Assembly: GCF_003614925.1 (NCBI RefSeq)
Contig: NZ_QYLP01000050.1
Span: 1-64,000 of the forward strand
Origin: Arthrobacter celericrescens
GTDB taxonomy: Bacteria; Actinomycetota; Actinomycetes; Actinomycetales; Micrococcaceae
Direction: 5' to 3'
DNA: 64,000 nucleotides
Under the pieces are notes generated by a model that saw only the letters and a list, made by a program, of their open reading frames with translations, did not search any database and was not told where the DNA came from. Positions 35,393-43,787 of this stretch are shown one piece after another. Each line of letters opens with the position of its first letter. Position 1 is the stretch's first letter. The position numbers and the translations under genes are program-made.

Positions 35393-36130
35393 ATGTCCCG
35401 CATCCTCGTTACGGGATCCGCCGACGGCCTGGGCCGCGCGGCAGCTGAGGAACTGCTCGACGGCGGCCATGCCGTCGTCGTACATGTCCGGGCGCCGGAG
35501 CGGCTGACGGCCGTCCAGGGCCTCCTGGACCGTGGCGCCCAGGCGGTGGTGGGCGACCTCGCCAGGCTCGATGAGGTGCGCAGCCTGGCCGACCAGGCGA
35601 ATTCGCTGGGCCGTTTTGACGCCGTGATCCACAACGCCGGCGTCCTCGGCGGCCGGGCAGTGCTGCCGGTCAATGTCGTGGCTCCCTACGTTCTCACCGC
35701 GGAAATGGAACGCCCGGAGCGGCTGATCTACCTCAGCAGCGGTTGGCACCGCAGCGGCCAGCCGGACCTCGACGGCGTGGACTGGAGCGGCACGCGGGAC
35801 ACCCGCTCGTATCCCGACAGCAAGCTCTACGTGACCGCGCTCGCGGCGGCCATCGCGAGGCTGTGGCCGGAAGTGCATTCACACGCGGTGGACCCCGGCT
35901 GGGTGCCGACCCGGATGGGCGGACCCGGCGCGCCCGGCGACCTCCGCCTGGGCCATGTCACACAGGCGTGGCTCGCGGTAAGTGACAGCCCCGAAGCCCT
36001 CAGTACCGGCGGCTACTGGCACCACCAGGCGACGCGGGAACCGCATCCGGCGGTGCGTGATGAGCACTTCCAGGAAGCACTTCTGCGCTCGCTGGCCGAG
36101 TACACCGGAAGCACCATCGAACGCCGCTGA
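35393..36130 (+). CDS. SDR-family NAD(P)-binding reductase, 245 aa
   Basis: Rossmann motif ILVTGSADGLGRAAAEELLDGG at residues 4-25, DAVIHNAGVLGG, IYLSSGWH (catalytic Ser) and RSYPDSKLYVTALAAAIA containing YPDSK, the catalytic Tyr-x-x-x-Lys. Substrate unknown. AGGGGAA precedes the ATG. It lies 30 bases behind the SulP gene and may be co-transcribed. Confidence 0.88.
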   Translation: MSRILVTGSADGLGRAAAEELLDGGHAVVVHVRAPERLTAVQGLLDRGAQAVVGDLARLDEVRSLADQANSLGRFDAVIHNAGVLGGRAVLPVNVVAPYVLTAEMERPERLIYLSSGWHRSGQPDLDGVDWSGTRDTRSYPDSKLYVTALAAAIARLWPEVHSHAVDPGWVPTRMGGPGAPGDLRLGHVTQAWLAVSDSPEALSTGGYWHHQATREPHPAVRDEHFQEALLRSLAEYTGSTIERR

Positions 36131-36175
36131 TCGAACCGACACGACAGCCCATAGACAGGCGCCGGCCTCGCAGGC

Positions 36176-36574
36176 CTATTCGATCACCGTATCGGCATGC
36201 CGGTGGGCCACCTTCCATTCCCCGTCCTCGCGCCGGTAGACCTGGGTGACCCGCAGGGTGTAGTTTCGCGGCTGGCCGTCGACGGAGGCTGAGGTGTGCT
36301 CAAGGCCAACCGTGTAGGCCATGTCGCCTGTGACGTCATGAGCCTGCAGCTCGAAGGCGTAGGACGTGCAGTTCGAGAAGGACCTTTCGAGGAAGTCGAA
36401 GGTCTCGTCCACCTGCTCTTGTCCGTAGGCGTTGCGCCACGCACCCAGGATGCTTACTGGCTCATTGCGCGACCAAATGGCCCGGCGCGGAGCCGAGTCG
36501 CCGTTGTGGAGGGCCAGTTCCGCTTGGTACAGCGTGGACTTCACCCATGCCTGGAAGTCGTCGTTGGCAGTCAT
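36176..36574 (-). CDS. SnoaL/NTF2-like (ketosteroid-isomerase-fold) protein, 132 aa
   Basis: A cone-shaped NTF2-like domain is indicated by FQAWVKSTLYQAELALHNGDSAPRRAIWSRNEPVSILGAWRNAYGQEQVDETFDFLERSF and the C-terminal YTLRVTQVYRREDGEWKVAHRHADTV. The family covers small-molecule isomerases, cyclases and stress-linked proteins; nothing nearby specifies the substrate. Confidence 0.8.
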   Translation of the reverse strand: MTANDDFQAWVKSTLYQAELALHNGDSAPRRAIWSRNEPVSILGAWRNAYGQEQVDETFDFLERSFSNCTSYAFELQAHDVTGDMAYTVGLEHTSASVDGQPRNYTLRVTQVYRREDGEWKVAHRHADTVIE

Positions 36575-36632
36575 AGCTCAGTATGCGTTCGGCGGGGGGT
36601 TTTGGACAGGCGGAGCGGGTTGGCCGGACCAG

Positions 36633-37082
36633 TCAGTAGGACCAGCGTTCCCAGTAGGCGTCGGCCGCTTCGAGGAGCCGCCGGCGTCCGGTACGTTCCC
36701 CCAGCAACGGGTAGCTTGCAGGATCTCCGAGAGGGCCGGAGACGTCGCCTCCTGGGACGTTGACGATAACCAGGAGCAGGACCGCCGGGACCGAAAGCAA
36801 GGACGTCAGCGCAAGGATCAGGCCGTACTTTGCCCCGGGTACCTGCCGGCGCCGCGTCCGGAGCCGGAACCCGGCGAGGCGTGCGCCGAGCGTGGTTCCG
36901 CGGTTGTAGAGAGCCCAGTTAGCAAGCAGCGCCCCGAGGAGCACGCCCATGGCGATCGGGATCCGGTGCGCGGGCAGCAGCATGAATGCCAGGACGGCCG
37001 GAGCCCACACGACGAATGAATCGACAAGCAGTGCGAAGAGCAGTGAGGGCCAGTCCACAATCTCAGGTTCGTCGGGTTCCAT
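36633..37082 (-). CDS. RDD family membrane protein, 149 aa
   Basis: Begins EIVDWPSLLFALLVDSFVVWAPAVLAF, a variant of the Arg-Asp-Asp (RDD) first helix in which only the Asp is kept, then NRGTTLGARLAGFRLR typical of the second half of the domain. About three membrane helices. RDD proteins are of uncertain transport function. Start at 37082 (MEPDEPE) preferred; the frame could begin at 37145 but that adds only basic residues. Confidence 0.7.
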   Translation of the reverse strand: MEPDEPEIVDWPSLLFALLVDSFVVWAPAVLAFMLLPAHRIPIAMGVLLGALLANWALYNRGTTLGARLAGFRLRTRRRQVPGAKYGLILALTSLLSVPAVLLLVIVNVPGGDVSGPLGDPASYPLLGERTGRRRLLEAADAYWERWSY

Positions 37083-37210
37083 GCGGTGATTGTTCCACGC
37101 CGGTGCTGGCTGCTCGGTTCGCGACCGCCGCCGTCGTACATTCACGAAAGGAGCCTCCCCGGCAAATCCCGATAGAGTACGAAAACCGCAAGCAGAGACA
37201 GGACACAGAC

Positions 37211-38221
37211 GTGAGGCAAGGTTCCAAGCCGACCATCCGCGACGTGGCCGAGCGTGCCGGCGTTTCGCTCACCACGGTCTCCTACGTGCTTTCCGGGCGC
37301 CTCGGCGGCACCACCCGGATCAGCGAACCCACCAAGCAGCGCGTCCAGGAAGCCGTGCGCGAACTGGGCTACGTGGCCAACCGCGCCGCCCGCGGTATGC
37401 GGCGCGGCAAGACCGAACTCGTGGCCGTGGCGATCGGCAACCTCGAATGGCCGTGGGACCGCGCCCTGGCCGCCGCTGCCGCACGGGTCCTTCCCCAGCA
37501 CGGCTACCAGCCCGTGGTGCTGCTGGGTGATGCCTGGCGGCAGTTCATGCTGTCCGGCGGGGCCGACGGCGTGATCCTTGGCTTCATCCCGGAATCGGTG
37601 ACCGAAGACGAAACCATGCTGGAACTGGCCCGCCGCGGTGTTCCACAGGTGGTCATTTCCGAGGTGATGCAGCCCGCCGGCTTCGACGTCCTGGCCCCCG
37701 AACCGACGGACGGAATCGCCGCCGGGATGGACTTCCTCACCCGCAGCCACCGCCGCATCGCCTGCATCCGGCGCGCGGACGAAAGCGCCCGGGCCATCCC
37801 TTCCCGGTACAGCGGCTACGTGGCCGGGCTCGAGCGCGCCGGACTGCCGGTGGATCCCGAACTGGTGCGCACCTCGCACCACCGCAAGGACCTCGCCTAC
37901 CAGGCCGCCCTCGACCTGCTCCAGCTGCCGGACCGCCCCACGGCCATCTTCGCCAACGACGACATGGAGGCGCTCCAAGCCGTCCGCGCCGCCTTCCGCC
38001 TGGGCCTGCGGGTGCCCGAGGACGTCCAGATCGTGGGCGTGGGCAACTCCACCGAAGGCCAGGAATCGGACCCGGCGCTCACCACCGTGGGGCCGGAACC
38101 CATCTTCGACCGCGTGGTGAACATGCTGGTGGAGCGCCTCGAATCAGGCGCCACCGGCGAGGGCGTCCGCGTCCCGGCACCCTGGACCCTGCACCTGCGC
38201 GGCACGACGACCCAGGACTAG
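37211..38221 (+). CDS. LacI family transcriptional regulator, 336 aa
   Basis: The DNA-binding domain is at residues 5-60 (TIRDVAERAGVSLTTVSYVLSGRLGGTTRISEPTKQRVQEAVRELGYVANRAARGMRRG), followed by the periplasmic-binding-like sensor domain with AIFANDDMEALQAVRAAFRLGLRVPEDVQIVGVGN. GTG start at 37211 fits the family N-terminus. No sugar genes lie next to it, so its target and ligand are unknown. Confidence 0.9.
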   Translation: MRQGSKPTIRDVAERAGVSLTTVSYVLSGRLGGTTRISEPTKQRVQEAVRELGYVANRAARGMRRGKTELVAVAIGNLEWPWDRALAAAAARVLPQHGYQPVVLLGDAWRQFMLSGGADGVILGFIPESVTEDETMLELARRGVPQVVISEVMQPAGFDVLAPEPTDGIAAGMDFLTRSHRRIACIRRADESARAIPSRYSGYVAGLERAGLPVDPELVRTSHHRKDLAYQAALDLLQLPDRPTAIFANDDMEALQAVRAAFRLGLRVPEDVQIVGVGNSTEGQESDPALTTVGPEPIFDRVVNMLVERLESGATGEGVRVPAPWTLHLRGTTTQD

Positions 38222-38320
38222 CACGGCCCGGGAGGTAGCCCTCCTTTGTCATGCCCGACGCACCACCGGACCAATCCCTAGAATGGGATGAGCCAGCCCC
38301 AAACCCGGAAAGGAGCGCCG

Positions 38321-38929
38321 ATGATGACGCGTGCTTCTTTCCGGCTGCTCCGCACCGGGACCATCGCCGCCCTCATCCTTGGACTGGCCGCAGGCGGCCA
38401 CCTTGCCGGCGGGGGATTGCTCCCCGAACCGGCCATCCTCCTCAGGCTCTGCGCCTTGACGGTGCTGCCGGTCACGGTGGCAACCAAGTTCCGATTGTCC
38501 TTTCCTGCCCTGGCCGGGCTCCTTGGCGCCGGACAGGCCGGGCTGCACTGGGCTTTCCACGCCCTCTCCACGGCAGCGCCGCTCGCGCCGCCGGACCATT
38601 CGGGGCACTCGGAGCATGGCCTGAACGTCATGCCCTTGATGACGGGCATGACCCCTGCCGGAACCGAGGCCGGAGCCGACGGCTGGCAGATGTTCGCCGC
38701 GCACGCCCTCGCTACCGTGACCACCGCCGCCGTGCTCGCCCGCGGTGAGCAGGCCCTGTGGGCCCTGGCCGCTTGGCTGCGGCCGCTGGTGGAACTGCCC
38801 GTGCCCTGCGCGATCGTCCCGGCCCGTGTGCCGGGGGCGTGCACGGCCCCGATCGTCCTGACCCGGGACCAGCTGGTCCGGCGCATCCCCGCACGGCGCG
38901 GACCGCCGTCGACGGTTCAGGCCGCCTGA
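38321..38929 (+). CDS. His-rich membrane protein of a copper-handling cluster, 202 aa
   Basis: Four hydrophobic segments (about 15-30, 40-55, 60-80 and 125-150) and a loop with a His-rich stretch (HWAFHALS then PDHSGHSEHG) and Met-rich run (NVMPLMTGM) that could bind copper outside the membrane. No named family is recognised, but the same order (this type of protein, YcnI, PepSY) recurs in actinobacteria. AAGGAG precedes the ATG pair. A TAGAAT box at 38279-38284 may be its -10. Confidence 0.7.
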   Translation: MMTRASFRLLRTGTIAALILGLAAGGHLAGGGLLPEPAILLRLCALTVLPVTVATKFRLSFPALAGLLGAGQAGLHWAFHALSTAAPLAPPDHSGHSEHGLNVMPLMTGMTPAGTEAGADGWQMFAAHALATVTTAAVLARGEQALWALAAWLRPLVELPVPCAIVPARVPGACTAPIVLTRDQLVRRIPARRGPPSTVQAA

Positions 38930-39045
38930 GCCCCGGGAGCCTCACTCACGGGAGGAGACCAGGCGGCCCTTGCTGTGCCGAAACGCCCGGCGGGCACCAT
39001 CCCGGCCGGGTCCCTGACCTTCTTTCCCTGAAAGGCATCCCTGCC

Positions 39046-39780
39046 ATGAATTCCTTCCTTCGCCGTACCCTCAAGACCACCTCCACTGCCGCCATGGCCG
39101 CCGGCCTGCTTGCCGCCGGCGCTGCCGCAGCCTCGGCCCACGTCCACGTCGATCCCGACGACACGGCAGCGGGCGGCTACACCCACCTGACGTTCAACGT
39201 TCCCAACGAATCGGACACGGCCAAGACGAACAAGCTCGAAGTGGCCCTGCCGGCCGGCACCCCGTTCAATTCCGTGTCCGTGAAGCCGGTGGAAGGCTGG
39301 ACCGCCCGGGTCATCACCGGGGCGCTGCCCAAGCCCGTCACGGTCGACGGCGCCACGGTCACCAAGGCACCGCGTTCCATCGTGTGGACGGCCGACGCCG
39401 CGCACCAGATCGGGCCGAACGAGTACCAGTCGTTCTCGATCTCCGTGGGCGTCCTGCCCGACGCCGGCACCACCGTGACGCTGCCGGCCACCCAGAGCTA
39501 CACGGATGGCACGGTCGTGAAATGGGACCAGAACGCGGTAGAGGGCCAGGAAGAGCCGGAACACCCGGCGCCCTCGTTCGTGACCACGGCCGCCGAGGAG
39601 GCCGGCCACCACGCCGCGCCGTCGCCCTCGGCAACTGTCGCGCCGTCAGCGGCACCCGCTGCTGCGGCCGCCTCCACTGACGGAGGCTCGACGGCGGGCT
39701 GGTTCGGCCTGGGTGCCGGGCTGATCGGCCTCGGCGCCGGCGTCACCGCCCTGGCCCGCACGCGCGCCAGCAAGGGCTGA
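39046..39780 (+). CDS. ycnI: YcnI (DUF1775) copper-binding protein, 244 aa
   Basis: Signal peptide to ASA, giving a mature protein that starts with His (HVHVDPDD), the N-terminal His that with a Trp binds Cu(II) in YcnI. The body has HLTFNVPNESDTAKTNKLEVALP and W-containing VEGWTARVI, then a Pro/Ala/Ser/His-rich linker (residues about 180-215) and a C-terminal membrane anchor. It probably passes copper to membrane partners. It sits between the His-rich membrane protein and the PepSY protein. Confidence 0.9.
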   Translation: MNSFLRRTLKTTSTAAMAAGLLAAGAAAASAHVHVDPDDTAAGGYTHLTFNVPNESDTAKTNKLEVALPAGTPFNSVSVKPVEGWTARVITGALPKPVTVDGATVTKAPRSIVWTADAAHQIGPNEYQSFSISVGVLPDAGTTVTLPATQSYTDGTVVKWDQNAVEGQEEPEHPAPSFVTTAAEEAGHHAAPSPSATVAPSAAPAAAAASTDGGSTAGWFGLGAGLIGLGAGVTALARTRASKG

Positions 39781-39807
39781 ACCAGCACCACGCACCACGC
39801 ACTACCT

Positions 39808-39834
39808 GGCCGTGCCGGTTCCACCGGCACGGCC
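39808..39834 (+). terminator. Strong hairpin after ycnI
   Basis: GGCCGTGCCGGT (39808-39819) and ACCGGCACGGCC (39823-39834) pair perfectly over 12 bp with a 3-base loop. It lies in the 93-base gap before the PepSY gene; the following GGGTTCGTG is only weakly T-rich, so it may attenuate rather than fully stop transcription. Confidence 0.65.
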
Positions 39835-39873
39835 GGGTTCGTGCTGCCCGAAAACTTCTGAAAGACAGCAATA

Positions 39874-41415
39874 ATGACTCTTCTCACCAAACCCCCGGCC
39901 GGAACACCCGGCACACCCGATGCGCCAACAAGCACTCCGAGCGGCGCCCGTGAGGCGGTGGAACGCGGCTGGTTCAGGGCGTTCCTACTCAGGATCCATT
40001 TCTACGCAGGAATCCTGGCTGGCCCCTTCCTGCTGGTCGCGGCCGTCAGCGGCGGCCTCTACGCGATGGCACCCCAGCTTGAGTCGGCCCTCTACGCCCG
40101 GGAACTGCACGTTCCTGCCGTCGCCGATCCGCTGCCGCTCTCGGCCCAGGTCAAAGCGGCCATGGACCATGCGGGCGGAGCGTCCCCGGTGACCGTGCGG
40201 CCGGCGCCCGGGCCGGAGGACACAACCCGGGTCCTGTTTGCCGACAAGACCCTGGGCGAATCCGAATACCGCACGGTATTCGTCGACCCCGGCACCGCGG
40301 AGATCCGCGGGGACCTTCCCACGTACGGCAGCAGCGGCGCCCTGCCGGTGCGGACCTGGATTTCGAATCTCCACCGCTCACTGAACCTGGGCGAACCCGG
40401 CCGTGTTTACAGCGAGCTCGCGGCCTCCTGGTTGTGGGTGGTCGCACTGGGCGGTCTGCTGCTCTGGATCGACAGGATCCGCCGCAAACGCGCAGGCCGC
40501 AAGGCCGCCGGCAAAGCCGCAGCCGCCAGCAAAGCCGCCGCCAAGGCCGCCGCCGCCACACCGCGCAAGGCTTCCGGCCGCGCCCGCACAGTCTGGCTGC
40601 ACGGCACCACCGGAACGGTCCTGTTCCTCGCGTTCATGTTCCTTTCCGCCACCGGTCTGACCTGGTCGGCCAATGCCGGGGAGAACGTCAGCACCCTGCG
40701 CATGGCCCTCGACTGGACCACACCCAGCCTGAAGACCGCATTGCCGGGCGGGGAGTCCGCCCCGGCCGGAGACCACGGCGGCCACGGAGGCGGCACAGGG
40801 CAGGCCACGGCCCCCTCCGCGGCGCCCGCCGTCGAGCCGGCCAAGGCCGATCCGGCCAAGTTAGACCCGGCCATGTTCGACACCGTGACCAGCATCGCGC
40901 GGGCAGACATCATCAGCGCGCCGATGATCGACATCAAGCCCCCGGCGAAGCCCGGCATGGCCTGGTCGGTGACCGAATCCGGCCGGGAATGGCCGGCATC
41001 TGCCAGCGCCGTGGCGATCGACCCGGCCACCGGGGAGATCACCCACCGGCTCGACTTCGACGACTTCAACCTCCCAGCGAAACTCACCCGCTGGGGGATC
41101 GCCGCCCACATGGGCATGCTCTTCGGCTTGCCGAACCAGCTCGCCCTCCTCGCCGTGGCCGTGGGACTGGCCGCCATGGTGGCCTGGGGCTACGTGATGT
41201 GGTGGAAGCGGCGGCCCACCCGCGGCAGTACGTGGGCGGTCGGCCGCCCGGCACCGCGCGGTGCTTTCCTCCGCGCGCACTGGGCCGGTGTCCTGGCCGC
41301 GATCACGGTGATGGTCGCCGTCGGGCTCTTCCTGCCGCTGCTGGGCTGGAGCCTGCTGGCGTTCGTCCTCCTGGACACCGCCGTGGGGTATCTCCGCGGG
41401 CGGCGGGCCGCCTAA
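39874..41415 (+). CDS. PepSY-domain membrane protein, 513 aa
   Basis: PepSY_TM family: FRAFLLRIHFYAGILAGPFLLVAAVSGGLYAMAPQLE at residues 34-70, ISNLHRSLNLGEPGRVYSELAASWLWVVALGGLLLW in the middle, WLHGTTGTVLFLAFMFLSATGLTWSANAGENVSTL, and two PepSY domains (AEIRGD..., DPATGEITHRLDF). Four or five membrane helices. A Lys/Ala-rich stretch of about 45 residues (KAAGKAAAASKAAAK) and a His/Gly linker (GDHGGHGGG) are unusual. The family is tied to iron or copper reduction and uptake; here copper is inferred from YcnI next door. It overlaps the next convergent gene by 4 bases. Confidence 0.88.
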   Translation: MTLLTKPPAGTPGTPDAPTSTPSGAREAVERGWFRAFLLRIHFYAGILAGPFLLVAAVSGGLYAMAPQLESALYARELHVPAVADPLPLSAQVKAAMDHAGGASPVTVRPAPGPEDTTRVLFADKTLGESEYRTVFVDPGTAEIRGDLPTYGSSGALPVRTWISNLHRSLNLGEPGRVYSELAASWLWVVALGGLLLWIDRIRRKRAGRKAAGKAAAASKAAAKAAAATPRKASGRARTVWLHGTTGTVLFLAFMFLSATGLTWSANAGENVSTLRMALDWTTPSLKTALPGGESAPAGDHGGHGGGTGQATAPSAAPAVEPAKADPAKLDPAMFDTVTSIARADIISAPMIDIKPPAKPGMAWSVTESGREWPASASAVAIDPATGEITHRLDFDDFNLPAKLTRWGIAAHMGMLFGLPNQLALLAVAVGLAAMVAWGYVMWWKRRPTRGSTWAVGRPAPRGAFLRAHWAGVLAAITVMVAVGLFLPLLGWSLLAFVLLDTAVGYLRGRRAA

Positions 41416-43070
41416 CCGGCGACTTTTTCCTTCTCCGCCTGCGACGCCCTCATCCACTCACTCAGCCACGGCGCCCGGACGCTCGAGGTGATCCGGCAGT
41501 CGGCCACGAAGGTTCCCTTGGCGCCGTCGTCGATCCAGTCCTGGAGCGCCGAGAGGTCCGCCAGCGAGCGGATGATCGCGGATTCCGCGCCGAGCGCACG
41601 GGCGATCCCGCTGAAGTCCACTTCGGGGATCAGCATGGGCTTTTCGGTGAGGCCCTTGGAGCCGTACTGGTGGATCTCGGCGCCGTAGGCGGCGTCGTTG
41701 TAAATCACGACGACGGCGCTGCGCGCTGCGCCCACGAGCGATTCGAGGTCGGACAGGCCCATGAGGAACCCGCCGTCGCCGGAGGCCAGCACCAGCGTGC
41801 GGCCTTCGTCCACGGCGCGGGCGGCCCCGACGGCGCTGGCGAGGCCGAGCCCGATGGTCTGATAGGCGGTTCCCACCATCACGAGGTCCTGCGGGCGCGG
41901 GATCCGCCAGTACATCGGTGCCCAGCCGAGGAAATGCCCGCCGTCCTGGACCACCGTGCGGCGCTCCGGGAGGATCGCGTCCAGCGCCGCGGCCAGGGCG
42001 CGCGGGTCGAGGCGGCCGTCCGCGGTGTCCGCGGAGCCGGCGTCGTGCCCGGGTGCTTCGGCCAGGCGCTTGCGGGCTTCGGCCCGCCAGGCATCCGTGG
42101 CGGGTGTGCCACCCAACAGCCGGAGGAGCAGGCCCGCGGCGGCCTTTGCGTCCGCACCGACGAACAGGTCCACCCGGGGGTGCGTCGCCTGCAAAGCAGT
42201 GTCGATCTGGATGACCGTGCTGTCCGGGCCGATCAGGTGCCCGAAGCGCATGGTGAACGGGCTCAGGCTCGCCCCGGCCACCAGCACCACATCCGCCGAG
42301 CCCATGAGGCCGGCGGCGGTGTCCGTGCCGAAGCCGCCCGCGACGCCGAGGTAGCCCTCGCCCTGCAGCAGGTTCAGTGCCAGTGCCGTTCCGGCGGTCA
42401 GCGCGCCGAGGCGGTCGGCGAGTTGGCGGAGTTCGGGCCCCGCTCCGGCGAGGTGCGCGCCGCGGCCGGCAAGGACCAGGGGCCGCTTCGCCCCGGCGAG
42501 CAGCCGGGCCACCCGCTCGAGGCCGCCGTCGACGTAGTCCCTCACCGCTGCCGCCGGCGGAACCGGCAGTTCCTCGTCCGCTGCCTCCAGCGCCGCGAGG
42601 TCGTACGGGATGGCGATCACGACGGCGGTCCGCCTGGCCAGCGCGTACTCCACCGCTTCCTGCGTGATGGAGCCCGCGGCTTCGCGGGTGACGGTGAAGG
42701 TGGCCGCTCCGAGGCCGGCGGCGATGGCCGGCTGGTCGACGTCCCAGGGCCGGGCGCCGCTGCTTGGTGCGTCCCCGGTGACGAGCACGACGGGGATCTG
42801 CGCCTGGACAGCCTCCGCGAGGGCGGTCAGGGCGTTGGTGTAGCCGGGGCCGTAGGTGGTGGTGCCTGCCGCGAGGCGCCCGGAGGCGCGGTAGTAGGCG
42901 TCGGCCGCGGCGATGGCCGCACCTTCGTGGCGCACGGCAGAGAAGCGGAGGCCCTGCTTCTCGGCGGCGTCCAGGAAGTAGACGTTTCCGTTGCCCATGA
43001 CGCCGAAAATGTCGCTGAGGTAACTGCTGAGAACCTCGGCCACGCGGCCGGAGACGGTCAATGAAGTCAT
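41412..43070 (-). CDS. ThDP-dependent enzyme of the acetolactate synthase / 2-keto-acid decarboxylase family, 552 aa
   Basis: N-terminal pyrimidine-binding domain with the catalytic Glu in VRHEGAAIAAADAYYRASG (about residues 50-68), a central domain, and the C-terminal ThDP/Mg motif GDGGFLMGLSDLESLVGAARSAVVVIYNDAAYG (about 430-465). The exact reaction is not readable; the nearby aminotransferase, Lrp regulator and permease suggest a 2-keto acid from an amino acid. Start 43070 (MTSLTV) is preferred over an upstream ATG at 43106. Confidence 0.85.
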   Translation of the reverse strand: MTSLTVSGRVAEVLSSYLSDIFGVMGNGNVYFLDAAEKQGLRFSAVRHEGAAIAAADAYYRASGRLAAGTTTYGPGYTNALTALAEAVQAQIPVVLVTGDAPSSGARPWDVDQPAIAAGLGAATFTVTREAAGSITQEAVEYALARRTAVVIAIPYDLAALEAADEELPVPPAAAVRDYVDGGLERVARLLAGAKRPLVLAGRGAHLAGAGPELRQLADRLGALTAGTALALNLLQGEGYLGVAGGFGTDTAAGLMGSADVVLVAGASLSPFTMRFGHLIGPDSTVIQIDTALQATHPRVDLFVGADAKAAAGLLLRLLGGTPATDAWRAEARKRLAEAPGHDAGSADTADGRLDPRALAAALDAILPERRTVVQDGGHFLGWAPMYWRIPRPQDLVMVGTAYQTIGLGLASAVGAARAVDEGRTLVLASGDGGFLMGLSDLESLVGAARSAVVVIYNDAAYGAEIHQYGSKGLTEKPMLIPEVDFSGIARALGAESAIIRSLADLSALQDWIDDGAKGTFVADCRITSSVRAPWLSEWMRASQAEKEKVAG

Positions 43071-43190
43071 GGCAGTGATCTTGCGAGGCTGCCGCCAGAT
43101 AGGCAAGAGACAGAAGTTTGGCTGGGACTTTTTTCAGTTGTAGGCATGGATTCTGAAAATTTGCCCAGTTATGGCGTGGGTCACCAGGCC

Positions 43191-43694
43191 TCACTCCGGA
43201 GGGCGGGATTCCTGCTTCGCCAGCCGGTTCAGGAGCCCGTCGAAGCGGGGCGGCATGAACTCCAGGACGGAGATGGCGGTGCTGGTCCGCTGGATTCCCT
43301 CGATTTCCAGGATCTGGTTGGTGATGCGGTAGAGGTCGGCGGTGTCCCGGGCCACCACCTTGGCCATGAGGTCCGCGTCCCCGGTGGTGGCGTGCACCTC
43401 GATGACCTCAGGGATCGCTTCGAGCCCGTTTTCCACCGAGCCCGCCCGGGTCTGGCTGATGGCCAGGGAGAGGAAGGCGATCAGGCCGTAGCCCAGCGCG
43501 GCCGGGTCCAGCCTCCGGCTGAAGGAGCTGAGGGCGCCGCTGCGTTCGAGCCGCGCCAGGCGGGCGTGCACCGTGTTCCGTGCGACGCCGAGCGTCCGGG
43601 AGAGTGCCAGGGCGCTGGATTCCGGATCCTTGTCCAGGGCGAGGATGATCCGGGCGTCCAGGGAATCGAGGTTGCGTGGATTCGGGATGGTCAT
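43191..43694 (-). CDS. Lrp/AsnC family regulator, 167 aa
   Basis: Helix-turn-helix at residues 8-55 (LDSLDARIILALDKDPESSALALSRTLGVARNTVHARLARLERSGAL), then the RAM effector domain (GLIAFLSLAISQTRAGSVENGLEAIPEVIEVHATTGDADLMAKVVARDTADLYRIT). Such proteins respond to amino acids. It lies between the ThDP enzyme (same strand) and the divergent aminotransferase and permease, which it likely controls. Confidence 0.92.
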   Translation of the reverse strand: MTIPNPRNLDSLDARIILALDKDPESSALALSRTLGVARNTVHARLARLERSGALSSFSRRLDPAALGYGLIAFLSLAISQTRAGSVENGLEAIPEVIEVHATTGDADLMAKVVARDTADLYRITNQILEIEGIQRTSTAISVLEFMPPRFDGLLNRLAKQESRPPE

Positions 43695-43787
43695 ATTTTC
43701 ACCACAGACGATAGAAGTTGAGCAGAAATCCCAATGCCGTCAGCGTATCTTGCAATGTGCTCCGGGTCACTTCCATGATCGAGCCTC

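Noticed and set aside
41458..43194. Open frame of 578 codons on the same strand as the ThDP enzyme in another frame
   Set aside because: Arg/Gly/Pro-rich composition and no motifs; the overlapping ThDP enzyme frame has catalytic and cofactor motifs.
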